A stretch of DNA of 64,000 nucleotides, from positions 124,001 through 188,000 of the forward strand of contig NZ_JALKCV010000003.1 of the NCBI RefSeq assembly GCF_023634065.1, given 5' to 3'. This document shows positions 55,030 to 63,939 of the stretch, piece after piece (position 1 is the stretch's first letter; every line of letters begins with the position of its first letter). The notes under the pieces were generated by a model. That model did not search any database, had not been told where the DNA came from, and saw only the letters and a list, made by a program, of their open reading frames with translations. Origin of the DNA: Microbulbifer litoralis. GTDB taxonomy: Bacteria > Pseudomonadota > Gammaproteobacteria > Pseudomonadales > Cellvibrionaceae. The position numbers and the translations under genes are program-made.

Positions 55030-55890
55030 TCACAGCCCCCGGAACAACAGCGGGTGCTCCGCCGGCACCGCTGCCATTTCGGCGTCGGCCAGCAGGGGCC
55101 GGCCATCGTCGCGGTAGATGCGGCCGATCAACAGGCGCGGGTGTACCAGTTGCGAGGCGGTGGAGAGGGTATCGTTGTAGACCGTCAGCGGACAGACACC
55201 GCCGTCCGCCAGCAGCGCCACCGGGTAGTCGCTGGTGTGCAGCAGCCGCTTGCTGAGCTTCTCCCAGCCATCGGGGATGGAGCCGGAGGCCTGCAGCCGT
55301 TCCAGCAGCGCCCAGCCCTCCGGGTCATCCCCCTGCAGCGTCTCCATGGTGATATAGAGTGCCAGCCCGGCCGCCAGCGCCGTGCCGTTGTGCAGCAGCG
55401 GGCGCAGGCCTTTCGGGTTCATCATCAGTTCATAGATATTGGCGTCGTTTTCCAGCAGCGTCGTGTCCACCCGCGGCAGGAAGAAAGCCAGCCAGGCGCG
55501 ATTGACCGACAGCAGGCGGCCGTAGCTGTCGTGCACGAAGGCCGGCGACGGCTCGCTGCGCTGCAGCGCCACGCGGATGGACTTGTGCAGCCACTCCGCC
55601 AGCTCGGGGCTGTCGAACAGGGACTGGTCGGTGGCGAAGCCGGCGGACTCGAACAGGTAGGCGCGGTCCCGCGCCGACAGCTCGAAGATATCCGCCAGCG
55701 TCTGCACCACGATACGCGAGGGCTTGGAACGGCCGGTCTCGAGAAAGCTGATATGGCGGGTGGAGACCCCCAGCGGACCGGACAACTGCTCCTGGGACAG
55801 GCCACAGACCTTGCGCCAGAAATGCATCAGGCGGCCGAAAGCGCTCTCACCCCTGGATTTGTCGACCAGGGACAGCGGGGATGACTTCAT
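55030..55890 (-). CDS. XRE regulator with MmyB-like ligand domain
   Basis: The 286-residue protein has an N-terminal helix-turn-helix (LMHFWRKVCGLSQEQLSGPLGVSTRHISFLETGRSKPS, about 20-58) and a C-terminal PAS-like MmyB domain (VHDSYGRLLSVNRAWLAFF, then GLRPLLHNG and LLHTSDYPVALLA). MmyB-type regulators are thought to bind fatty acyl ligands. It lies just upstream of the NCS2-like permease on the same strand and may control it. Confidence 0.88.
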   Translation of the reverse strand: MKSSPLSLVDKSRGESAFGRLMHFWRKVCGLSQEQLSGPLGVSTRHISFLETGRSKPSRIVVQTLADIFELSARDRAYLFESAGFATDQSLFDSPELAEWLHKSIRVALQRSEPSPAFVHDSYGRLLSVNRAWLAFFLPRVDTTLLENDANIYELMMNPKGLRPLLHNGTALAAGLALYITMETLQGDDPEGWALLERLQASGSIPDGWEKLSKRLLHTSDYPVALLADGGVCPLTVYNDTLSTASQLVHPRLLIGRIYRDDGRPLLADAEMAAVPAEHPLLFRGL

Positions 55891-56065
55891 GCTCGGAGCT
55901 TCTCGTTATCGTTCATTCGCGATCCAGTGCCAATATATCGCCAAGACAGCACAAGTGCCACGGCACCGGTCCCCGAGTACCGGAACCCCGCCCCGATAGC
56001 ACAACGGAAGCGCCCAAGGCTGGTAGAATCCCCAGCCCAACGCCAACCGAATGATGTAGCTCCGA

Positions 56066-58099
56066 ATGACCAAGCTGAACCCCCGCCAGGCGGAGGCGGT
56101 GAAGTATATCGACGGCCCCTGCCTGGTCCTCGCCGGCGCCGGTTCCGGCAAGACCAGCGTGATCACGCGCAAGATCGCCTACCTGATCGAGGAGTGCGGC
56201 TACAGCGCGCGCAATATCGCCGCCCTGACCTTCACCAACAAGGCGGCGCGGGAGATGAAGGAGCGGGTGGGCAAACTGATCAAGGGCCCGGATGGCAAGA
56301 AATCCAGGGCCAGCCACGGCCTGACGGTGTCCACCTTCCACAACCTGGGCCTGAATATCCTGCGCCGCGAGTACCGCGCCGCCGGCTACAAGCCCGGCTT
56401 CTCGATCTTCGATGCCGAGGACGCCCGCGGCCTGATCAAGGAGCTGATGCTGCGCGACGGCGACCTGGACACGGACCTGCTGGACCGGGTACAGAACCAG
56501 ATCTCCAACTGGAAGAACGATATGCTGACGCCGAAGCGCGCCCTGGACCAGGCGGGCAGCGCCGGCGAACAGGCCATCGCGCTGGCCTACCAGCGCTACT
56601 GCGACGCCCTCAAGGCCTATAACGCGGTCGACTTCGACGACCTGATCCTGGTGCCGGTACAACTCTTCGACACCGACCCGGAGCTGCTGCAGCGCTGGCG
56701 CAGGAAGATCCGCTACCTGCTGGTGGACGAGTACCAGGACACCAACAACTCCCAGTACCTGCTGGTCAAACTGCTGGTGGGCGGCCGCGGCGGCCTCACG
56801 GTGGTGGGCGACGACGACCAGTCGATCTACGCCTGGCGCGGCGCGCGGCCGGAAAACATGAGCCTGCTCAAGCAGGACTTCCCCAACCTGCGCCTGATCA
56901 AGCTGGAGCAGAACTACCGCTCCACCAGCCGCATCCTCAAGGTGGCCAACCACCTGATCGCCCACAACCCGCACGAGTTCGACAAGGCGCTGTGGTCCGA
57001 TCGCGGCCTGGGCGAGGAGATCCGCGTGCTCAAGGTGGGCAACGAGAACGAGGAAGCGGAGCGGGTCGCCAACGAGATCTTCCTGCAGAAGAGCCGCCGC
57101 GGCTGCAAGTTCATGGATTTTGCCGTGCTCTACCGCGGCAACCACCAGGCGCGGTTGATCGAGATGAAGCTGCAGGAGCACCAGATTCCCTACCAGATGT
57201 CCGGTGGCACCAGCTTTTTCGCCCGCGCCGAGATCAAGGACGTGATGGCCTACCTGCGCCTGCTGGTCAACCCGGACGACGACAACGCCTTCCTGCGCAT
57301 TATCAACACCCCGCGCCGGCAAATCGGCACCAGCACCCTGGAGGCGCTGGGCAACTACGCCAAGGGCCGCGAGATCTCCATGTTCAGCGCCTGCAGCGAA
57401 ATCGGTTTCCGCGAATATATCAACGAACAGGGCTACGAGCGGCTGAACCGCTTCGCCCTGTGGCTGCAGGGCGTACAGCGCAACTGCCGCGAGAACAGCC
57501 CCGACGGGGCCCTGCGGGAAATGCTCGAGGATATCGACTACGCCGGCTGGCTGAGCCAGAACGCCAGCAGCGAGAAAGTGGCCGAGCGGCGCATGGAGAA
57601 CGTCTACTGGCTGCTGGAAAGCCTGAACAAGACCATGGAGGGCAGCGACGACGAGCTGGAGCAGGACGTGCGCCTGGAACAGGCCATCTCCAAACTGATT
57701 CTCAGGGATATGCTCGATCGCCAGGAGGAGGAAGAGGCCACCGACAAGGTCAGCCTGATGACCCTGCACGCGGCCAAGGGCCTGGAGTTTCCCCATGTGT
57801 TCATGATCGGCATGGAGGAAAACCTGCTGCCGCACCGCAATAGCATCGAGGACGACAATATCGAGGAGGAGCGCCGCCTCACCTATGTCGGCATCACCCG
57901 CGCCCAGCGCACCCTGACCATGACCCTGGCCGGCAAGCGCAAGATGTTCGGCGAAAACCAGGACACCACCCCCAGCCGCTTCCTGGAGGAACTGCCGGAG
58001 GAGGACGTGGAACTGGAGGGCTTCGGCAAGGCCACGCCGGAGCAGAACCAGGCCAAGGGGGAGGAGACACTGGGGTCGCTGCTCAGTATGTTTGACTGA
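56066..58099 (+). CDS. rep: ATP-dependent DNA helicase Rep
   Basis: The 677-residue SF1A helicase matches Rep in length and order: NPRQAEAVKYIDGPCLVLAGAGSGKTSVIT (Walker A about 23-29), LTFTNKAAREMKERV, LLVDEYQDTN (about 217-226), GDDDQSIYAWRGARPENM, KLEQNYRSTSRIL, TLHAAKGLEFPHV and YVGITRAQRTL. Rep removes proteins ahead of the replication fork and restarts replication. It is convergent with the cytochrome c5 gene, and a ten-copy GGGACTC array follows directly after its stop. Confidence 0.95.
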   Translation: MTKLNPRQAEAVKYIDGPCLVLAGAGSGKTSVITRKIAYLIEECGYSARNIAALTFTNKAAREMKERVGKLIKGPDGKKSRASHGLTVSTFHNLGLNILRREYRAAGYKPGFSIFDAEDARGLIKELMLRDGDLDTDLLDRVQNQISNWKNDMLTPKRALDQAGSAGEQAIALAYQRYCDALKAYNAVDFDDLILVPVQLFDTDPELLQRWRRKIRYLLVDEYQDTNNSQYLLVKLLVGGRGGLTVVGDDDQSIYAWRGARPENMSLLKQDFPNLRLIKLEQNYRSTSRILKVANHLIAHNPHEFDKALWSDRGLGEEIRVLKVGNENEEAERVANEIFLQKSRRGCKFMDFAVLYRGNHQARLIEMKLQEHQIPYQMSGGTSFFARAEIKDVMAYLRLLVNPDDDNAFLRIINTPRRQIGTSTLEALGNYAKGREISMFSACSEIGFREYINEQGYERLNRFALWLQGVQRNCRENSPDGALREMLEDIDYAGWLSQNASSEKVAERRMENVYWLLESLNKTMEGSDDELEQDVRLEQAISKLILRDMLDRQEEEEATDKVSLMTLHAAKGLEFPHVFMIGMEENLLPHRNSIEDDNIEEERRLTYVGITRAQRTLTMTLAGKRKMFGENQDTTPSRFLEELPEEDVELEGFGKATPEQNQAKGEETLGSLLSMFD

Positions 58100-58100
58100 C

Positions 58101-58170
58101 GGGACTCGGGACTCGGGACTCGGGACTCGGGACTCGGGACTCGGGACTCGGGACTCGGGACTCGGGACTC
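58101..58170. repeat. (GGGACTC)10 heptamer array
   Basis: Ten perfect tandem copies of GGGACTC (70 bases) start two bases after the rep stop codon. It is the longest of the three arrays in the window and non-coding. Confidence 0.97.
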
Positions 58171-58173
58171 TCA

Positions 58174-58227
58174 GTAGGGTGCGCCGGGCGCACCGGGCGG
58201 TTCAATGGTGCGCACGGCGCACCCTAC
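58174..58227. repeat. Near-perfect 21-bp inverted repeat
   Basis: The arms GTAGGGTGCGCCGGGCGCACC (58174-58194) and GGTGCGCACGGCGCACCCTAC (58207-58227) match in 20 of 21 positions around a 12-base loop. It follows the heptamer array and has no T-run on either side. Confidence 0.85.
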
Positions 58228-58302
58228 CACTGTGGTCATTCCGCCTTGAATAGCACACAGAATTTCAACAGCTTACCCACAGAAAGTCCCCAGGCCATGC
58301 AC

Positions 58303-58327
58303 AAAAAAGGCCGCTCCGGGAGCGGCC
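58303..58327 (-). terminator. Intrinsic terminator after cytochrome c5 gene
   Basis: On the minus strand the stem GGCCGCTC-CCG-GAGCGGCC is followed by TTTTTT. It lies about 26 bases past the cytochrome c5 stop. Confidence 0.92.
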
Positions 58328-58353
58328 TCTTCACAACCTGAGTAAGCGGTCGC

Positions 58354-58767
58354 TTACTGGCTGTTCTCCGTCATATAGTCGACGGCTGCCTTGACCTCGT
58401 CCTCGCTGCAATCCATACACAGGCCCTTGGCCGGCATGGCGTTGAAGCCGTTGATCGCGTGGGTGTAGAGCGTGTCCATCCCCTTGGCGATACGCGGGCC
58501 CCAGGCGCCGGCATCGCCGAACTTGGGTGCACCGGCGACACCGGCCGCATGGCAGGTGTGGCAGGCGCTGTCGTATACCTGCTTGCCGGAGCGGGCACCG
58601 CCACCACCGGCGCTGGCCGCAGGTGCCGCCGCGGCGCACTCATCGCCCTGCATGCAGGTTTCGCCCGCAGGCGCGATGCGCTCGGAGATTTCTTCATCCA
58701 CCGACTGCGCCATTGCAGCGGCCGCCCCAACGGTCAAGACCGCCACAATACTCAAAATACTCTTCAT
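58354..58767 (-). CDS. Cytochrome c5-type monohaem protein
   Basis: The 137-residue protein has a signal peptide (ILSIVAVLTVGAAAAMA), then the haem motif CHTCH (YDSACHTCHAAG, about 68) and the axial Met in GFNAMPAKG. A CMDC pair near the end gives the disulfide typical of cytochrome c5. It carries electrons in the periplasm. The N-terminal ISERIAPAG, followed by a second Cys pair and an Ala/Gly-rich linker, is also a c5 feature. It is convergent with rep, as in Pseudomonas. Confidence 0.9.
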   Translation of the reverse strand: MKSILSIVAVLTVGAAAAMAQSVDEEISERIAPAGETCMQGDECAAAAPAASAGGGGARSGKQVYDSACHTCHAAGVAGAPKFGDAGAWGPRIAKGMDTLYTHAINGFNAMPAKGLCMDCSEDEVKAAVDYMTENSQ

Positions 58768-58934
58768 TCTTTCCCCCTAAAGGCCGTCAATCGGCCCGTA
58801 GACTACCGGCTCCAGTGCCGCATACTTCTACCAGCGGCGCATTATAAGCATTGAGCCGCCCCCTGCGAAGGGCATCGCGTCTATCGCCGCAGCAGTCGCG
58901 CGTCACAGGCTCATTTGGCGAGGAATGAACGCAG

Positions 58935-58963
58935 GCCTGGATGGGGGCACAGCGGAATCCGGG
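58935..58963. repeat. Single degenerate REP-like unit
   Basis: GCCTGGATGGGGGCAC... ending ATCCGGG is a degenerate copy of the REP-like consensus. It lies between the cytochrome c5 promoter and the end of the NUP gene. Confidence 0.55.
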
Positions 58964-58994
58964 AATGAACCGACGCCGGCAATTCCCCGCGGGT

Positions 58995-60113
58995 CTACTC
59001 CGCGCCGGCTTCCACCTCGTAGGGCATCTGTTCGCGATACTGGTCCCAATTTTCCACCAGCGTATCCACCACGCGGCTGCCGACGCGATACGCACTCTCC
59101 AGAGACAGCGCCAGGCCGGCGTAGTCCTCACCCTCGCTGAGCAGGCTCTCGGCCGCGGTGGTGCCCGGCTTCGGTACGGTGAAGTTGCTGGCTGTGCGCA
59201 ACACCATCAGGCGCTCGTAATCGGCCTTGCCGGCGCGATCCAGGTAGCGCAGCGACTGGGCCGTGCCGGTGTCTTCCATGGCCGAGGAGACAAAATTGCC
59301 CTGCCCCTCGGTCCAGTAGTCCACCCATTTGTTGGCCCACCGGTTCAGGTGCTCGCCGTGCCAGAAGGTCATGCCGGCGAGATTGTCGCCCTTCAGCACG
59401 AAGGGTTTGCGCTGCGCATTGGGATAGCCGCTGTAGGCCTTGCGCTGCTCGGCGATGGCTTCGTCGTCGCCCAGGTCGATATCCTTCGTCAGTTGGTAGG
59501 CCCACTCGGTCAATTCACCATTGATCTGGAACATCTCGCCCTGGTTGGGCGGGCGTTTTTCCGGGTAGGGACCGTGGGCGAACAGCGGGAAGATGCCGGT
59601 CTCCCAGTCCTCGGGCAATTCGCGGCTGTCGATCTCGTGCATCAGGTCGCCGTCCACCAGCCACTCGGCCCAGGCGGCGGAACCGATCGAGGCCTCGGCC
59701 GGGTCGAAGCCGGAAATACCGGCCACCAGCCAGTAGGCGTTACTGAGGTCAAAGCGCGGATCCAGTCCCAGTGCCATCACCGCCGAGGCGGATTTATTGG
59801 TACCCATGCCGGTCACCATGCCCAGCACGCCGGTATCCGGATTCAGGAACAGGTCGTGGTGGGACTGCGGGAAGGGAAAGCGCTGGTCCAGTTGCTGGCG
59901 CTCTTTCCACAACTGGAATTCGCCGGCGGTATCCCCCTGGTCCTCGCCGATCTCGAACATGTTCACCACTACCACCCTGACCGGGATCGGTGCCGGTGTA
60001 CCGCCGGCCTGCGCTTCCGGCGCAGCCGTTTTCTGTTCACAGCCCGCCAGCAACAGCAGGGACAGCAGCGCGCCGCAGACAGCGCCGACATTTACGGAAT
60101 TATTCAACATCAT
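58995..60113 (-). CDS. Purine nucleoside permease-like lipoprotein (NUP family)
   Basis: The 372-residue protein has a lipoprotein signal (CGALLSLLLLAGC, lipobox LAGC, Cys about residue 25). The mature part shows NUP family features: VVVVNMFEIGEDQGDTAGEFQLW, GVLGMVTGMGTNKSASAVMALGLDPRFDLS, and GISGFDPAEASIGSAAWAEWLVDGDLMHEID. The fold resembles nucleoside phosphorylases, so a binding or phosphorolysis role on nucleosides is possible despite the permease name. It is the last gene of an operon with an adenosine-deaminase-like enzyme and a TonB-dependent receptor. Confidence 0.88.
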   Translation of the reverse strand: MMLNNSVNVGAVCGALLSLLLLAGCEQKTAAPEAQAGGTPAPIPVRVVVVNMFEIGEDQGDTAGEFQLWKERQQLDQRFPFPQSHHDLFLNPDTGVLGMVTGMGTNKSASAVMALGLDPRFDLSNAYWLVAGISGFDPAEASIGSAAWAEWLVDGDLMHEIDSRELPEDWETGIFPLFAHGPYPEKRPPNQGEMFQINGELTEWAYQLTKDIDLGDDEAIAEQRKAYSGYPNAQRKPFVLKGDNLAGMTFWHGEHLNRWANKWVDYWTEGQGNFVSSAMEDTGTAQSLRYLDRAGKADYERLMVLRTASNFTVPKPGTTAAESLLSEGEDYAGLALSLESAYRVGSRVVDTLVENWDQYREQMPYEVEAGAE

Positions 60114-60145
60114 CTGTTCTCTTCGGTTTTTCCGGATGCATGACT

Positions 60146-61621
60146 TCAGTTTGAAGCGACGGCCGTTGCGGAGAATTCACACAGGCCGTAGTGCTCGCAG
60201 GTAAATCCGTGGCTGTGCGGTACCACATCGCTGAGTCCCGCCATGCCGCGGCGCCTGAAACGCTGCTCGAAGCGTCGCAGCCGCGCCTCGTAGTCGCCGA
60301 GCAACGCCGCTTTGGTCTCGCTGTCGACAAAACTGTGCTGCAGCGAGTTGCGCCCCAGCGAGATCAGCTCTTCCCAGGAGAGGTTGAACTCCTTGACCGC
60401 GACAAAGTATTCGTCGGTCATATTGGAGTCCCACATACCGCGGTCGTCGGTGGACAGCGCCACCGGTATGCCGGTGCGCAGGTATTCCGGGAAGGGATGC
60501 TCGCCGTAGTCGTCCACATAGTCCAGCAGCAGGTTGCTGATCAGGTTGATCTCCACCAGGTAATCGCCATTGCGCATCAGCAGCATGGTATCCGGATCGG
60601 ATATCAGGTTGACGCCGTGGCCGATGCGCGAGGCCCCCAGCAGCAGTGTGTCGCGCACATGGTGATTGGGCTCGTCCACCTCGCCGGCGTGAATCGCCAG
60701 CGGAATGCCGGGGATGTCCCGCCGCAATTTGCGCAGCGTGGGCAGGAAGCGCAGCGGGTAGCCCTTGTCGTTGTCCTCGCGGCCGACCATATTGATGCCG
60801 ACGTAGAGGTCCCGGTGGCGGTCGACGAAGCGGTAGATCCACTCCAGGTCCCGCTCGGCGCTGTCGATAAAGCGCAGCAGGAAATACTGCATGCGCAGGG
60901 TCACACCGGTTTCGCGCGCGTCCGGTTCCGCCAGCCGGTCACGGAAAATATCCGCCACCGCGTCCGCTTCGAAGGCGCTGCCATCGGGCTTTTTATAGAA
61001 GCGCGTACCGCCCATGGTCTCGATATAGCGGACGCCCTCGCGGGCAAACGCCTGCATGTTCCTGACCAGCATCTCGGCGTTGATGTAGGGGTTCTGGCCC
61101 AGGTCGGCGAGGCGCTGCCAGTGGGTCTGGAAGAACTCCTCGCGCCCCTCGTGCTTTTTGTCCAGCCGCAGGCTGTCGAGCCAGGCCGCCTTCTCTTCCG
61201 CGTCCAGCGCCCCGATTTTCTTGTACTCACCCTTTTCACAATCGGACAGGGCCCGATAGCTGGAGGCCTGCAGGTTGTGGAAGTACATCAGGTAGGGTGT
61301 CTGCCCGAACATGTCGCGGCCATAGCCGGCGCAGTTCCCGATCCGCACGCGGGTGTAGTACTGGTAGCCGCCGTTCAACTGCCGGTCGGTGGCCAGCTGG
61401 TACCACCATTCGCTGAAGTTGGAACCGGTCATATGGTTGTGCAGGTCGCCACCCTTGGGCAGCGCGTAGAGGAAGCGATAGAGATCGCGGTCGTCGGCGC
61501 CGGCCTTGAATTCCTCGAACCAGTTTTCCACGGCGCCGGCACCCGGGCTGGCCGCTCCCAGGAGAAGACCCGCACACAGAATGGTCGAGCGCAGGATTCC
61601 CGGTTTCAGTCGTCTGTTCAT
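60146..61621 (-). CDS. Exported adenosine deaminase-like protein (ADGF-type)
   Basis: The 491-residue protein has a signal peptide (RSTILCAGLLLGAASPGAGA), so it acts outside the cytoplasm. The metal-dependent deaminase motifs are in order: GGDLHNHMTGS (HxH, about 58), PLAIHAGE (about 305), ASRIGHGVNL (about 322) and VALSTDDRGMWDS (about 383). Adenosine is converted to inosine. It is longer than cytosolic Add (about 335) because of N-terminal insertions typical of secreted ADGF-type enzymes. The ATG at 61621 is chosen because it starts the signal peptide. Confidence 0.88.
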   Translation of the reverse strand: MNRRLKPGILRSTILCAGLLLGAASPGAGAVENWFEEFKAGADDRDLYRFLYALPKGGDLHNHMTGSNFSEWWYQLATDRQLNGGYQYYTRVRIGNCAGYGRDMFGQTPYLMYFHNLQASSYRALSDCEKGEYKKIGALDAEEKAAWLDSLRLDKKHEGREEFFQTHWQRLADLGQNPYINAEMLVRNMQAFAREGVRYIETMGGTRFYKKPDGSAFEADAVADIFRDRLAEPDARETGVTLRMQYFLLRFIDSAERDLEWIYRFVDRHRDLYVGINMVGREDNDKGYPLRFLPTLRKLRRDIPGIPLAIHAGEVDEPNHHVRDTLLLGASRIGHGVNLISDPDTMLLMRNGDYLVEINLISNLLLDYVDDYGEHPFPEYLRTGIPVALSTDDRGMWDSNMTDEYFVAVKEFNLSWEELISLGRNSLQHSFVDSETKAALLGDYEARLRRFEQRFRRRGMAGLSDVVPHSHGFTCEHYGLCEFSATAVASN

Positions 61622-61695
61622 GTTTTTCCATCCCCCGCAGAGAAACAGATGCGCCGCGCACGCCACTGCGTCCTGCCTGCGCGGCGCTATTGTGG

Positions 61696-63939
61696 TCAGA
61701 AGTTCTTGCGGAATTCCAGACCCAGGATGCGCGGGTCGTTGACGAAGCCGGTCAGGTTATTGAAATCGATCTGGCCCTTGATGTTCTCCTCGTCGGTAAT
61801 ATTGCGGCCGAACAGCGCCACTTCGTAATCGCCGGAGAAGCTGGTGTAGCCGGCGCGCAGGCCGCCCTCGAACTGGCCATCGACAGTGTATTCCTTCGCT
61901 TCGTACAGCGTCAGCAATGTCTCACCCTGGTAGGCCCAGTCGGTGTAGAAAAAAGCTTCGCCATCGCTGCCCACCGGCAGGCTGTAGCGCAGGGTGAAAT
62001 TGAAGATGGCCTCCGGCGCGGACTGGAAGGGGTTGCCATCGATCAGCGCCAGGCCGTCCCCCGTCAGCGGGTCGGTGACGGTGCACAGGCCGGAGCCGCA
62101 GGTGGCGGTGGCCAGGTCCGCGTCCTGGATTTCAGTGTCGGCGAAGCCGGCACCGGCGGTAATCAGCAGGTTGTCGCTGGCCACCCATTCCAGATCGACT
62201 TCAAAGCCCCTGCCGACCCCCTTGTCGGCGTTCAGCAGGCGGTTGTAGTTGCCGCCGCCACCGACCGCGGTCAGCTGGATATCGTCGATCTGGTAATAGA
62301 AGAGCGCGCCGTTCAGGCGCAGGGTGTTTTCCAGCAGGTCGGCCTTGTAGCCCACCTCGAAGGAGGTGATGGTCTCTGAATCGGCCACCGACGGGCTGCT
62401 TTCAAAGGCCACATCGCGCGCCTGGATCGACTGCGCGCGGAAGCCTTCGGCCAGGCGCAGATACAGGCTGGCGCTGTCGTCCAGCTGGTAGTTGAGGCTG
62501 CCCTCCCAGCTCAACTGGTCGTCGTCGATGGAGAGGGGATCGTACTCCTGCACACTGGCATCGCCGGTGACCAGGGCAAAGCCGTCGACATTCTGCGCCC
62601 CCACATCCAGGGTTTTCTCGTCGTAGGTATAACGCAGGCCGACAGTGGTGGTCAGCCGGTCGGTGAAATCGTAGGAAGTCTGTCCGAACACGGCCCAGGC
62701 AGTATTGCCATGGGTGACTGTGGTGGCACCGTAGTAACCGTCGATGCTGGTCACGTCCAGCTCGGAATCGAAGTAGAAACCGCCCAGCTGCCACTGCAGC
62801 GGCGCGGCGGTGTTGCTGGCCAGGCGCACTTCCTGGGTCAACTGCGACACATCGGCCCGATCCTCGGTCACGGCATCGAACAGGATCGGCCCCGGGCCGT
62901 CGCCGACCACGCCGCCGTCGATGTCCCCCTTGCTGCTGCCATCAGCATCCTCGTAGGCGGAAATGCTGGTCAGCAGCACATCCCCCAGATCCCACTCCAG
63001 TTTCAGCGACGAGCCGGCACCCTCGTATTCCTGCGGGTTGTTGTCGCCGCTGTCGTAGTAGACGGCGTCGCGATCGAAGTGATCGCTCAGCTCGCCCTCC
63101 TCTCCCCGCTGGAAAATATTCGCGCGGAACACGCTGGCGGTACCGTCCAGGTCGCGCTGGTGCACATTCAGCAGCGCAGAGAACTCTTCAGAGGGTGTCC
63201 ATAACAGCTGGCCGCGCGCGGCCAGTTCGGTGAAGCCGCCTATCGCATCTTTCTCGACTGTACCGCCGGAGCCCCTGGTATAGGTGTTATCGATCCAGTC
63301 ACCGCGCTCCTGGCGCAGGAAGGAGATACGGCCGGCCAGCCTGTCGTCGATCAGCGCGCCGCCGAAGGCGCCCTCGATATTGGCCGTACCCAGCTCACCG
63401 GCACCCACCCTGACGTAGCCGTCGCTATCCCAGGTGGGCTTGCGGCTGTCGAATTTGACGATGCCGGCGGTGGTGTTGCGACCGAACAGCGTGCCCTGTG
63501 GCCCGCGCACCACTTCCACCTGCTGCACATCGAAAATCGGGAAGCTTTTCAGTACCACGTTTTCCTGCACCACATCGTCGAAGATGATGGAGACCGGCTG
63601 CGAGGCGGCCAGGTCGAAGTCCGCGTTGCCCAGGCCGCGGATATAGAAGCGCGGCGCCGCGCGGCCGTTGGAGGATTCCGCATAGAGGTTGGGCACCCGG
63701 GCGCCCAGGGCGAGGATATCGTCGCCGGCGGAGAAGATGCTGTCGAAGCGCTCACCGGACAGCGCGGCCACCGAGGCGGGCACATCCTGCAGGCTTTCCG
63801 CACGCTTCTGCGCCGTGACGGTGACCTCCTCTAGCTTTACCGCTGCCCGCCCGCCGACAGTCTCCGCGGCGGTTGTGGACAGCGGCAGTGTGGCCGCAAT
63901 GGCGGCGGCGAGCAGCGTGGGGGTCATGGCCTTGTGCAT
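61696..63939 (-). CDS. TonB-dependent outer-membrane receptor
   Basis: The 747-residue protein has a signal peptide ending near STTAAETVGG, a TonB box-like EEVTVTAQKRAESLQDVPASVAAL, a plug domain with YIRGLGNADFDLAASQPVS and RGPQGTLFGRNTTAGIVKFDSRKP, and a 22-strand barrel ending in F (GLEFRKNF). An AAGGA site lies seven bases before the ATG. It is the first gene of the nucleoside operon, so its ligand is probably a nucleoside or nucleotide, although many receptors of this sub-type have unknown ligands. Confidence 0.92.
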   Translation of the reverse strand: MHKAMTPTLLAAAIAATLPLSTTAAETVGGRAAVKLEEVTVTAQKRAESLQDVPASVAALSGERFDSIFSAGDDILALGARVPNLYAESSNGRAAPRFYIRGLGNADFDLAASQPVSIIFDDVVQENVVLKSFPIFDVQQVEVVRGPQGTLFGRNTTAGIVKFDSRKPTWDSDGYVRVGAGELGTANIEGAFGGALIDDRLAGRISFLRQERGDWIDNTYTRGSGGTVEKDAIGGFTELAARGQLLWTPSEEFSALLNVHQRDLDGTASVFRANIFQRGEEGELSDHFDRDAVYYDSGDNNPQEYEGAGSSLKLEWDLGDVLLTSISAYEDADGSSKGDIDGGVVGDGPGPILFDAVTEDRADVSQLTQEVRLASNTAAPLQWQLGGFYFDSELDVTSIDGYYGATTVTHGNTAWAVFGQTSYDFTDRLTTTVGLRYTYDEKTLDVGAQNVDGFALVTGDASVQEYDPLSIDDDQLSWEGSLNYQLDDSASLYLRLAEGFRAQSIQARDVAFESSPSVADSETITSFEVGYKADLLENTLRLNGALFYYQIDDIQLTAVGGGGNYNRLLNADKGVGRGFEVDLEWVASDNLLITAGAGFADTEIQDADLATATCGSGLCTVTDPLTGDGLALIDGNPFQSAPEAIFNFTLRYSLPVGSDGEAFFYTDWAYQGETLLTLYEAKEYTVDGQFEGGLRAGYTSFSGDYEVALFGRNITDEENIKGQIDFNNLTGFVNDPRILGLEFRKNF

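Noticed and set aside
58101..58170. CRISPR array
   Set aside because: The units are 7-bp perfect tandem copies without spacers, and there are no cas genes in the window.
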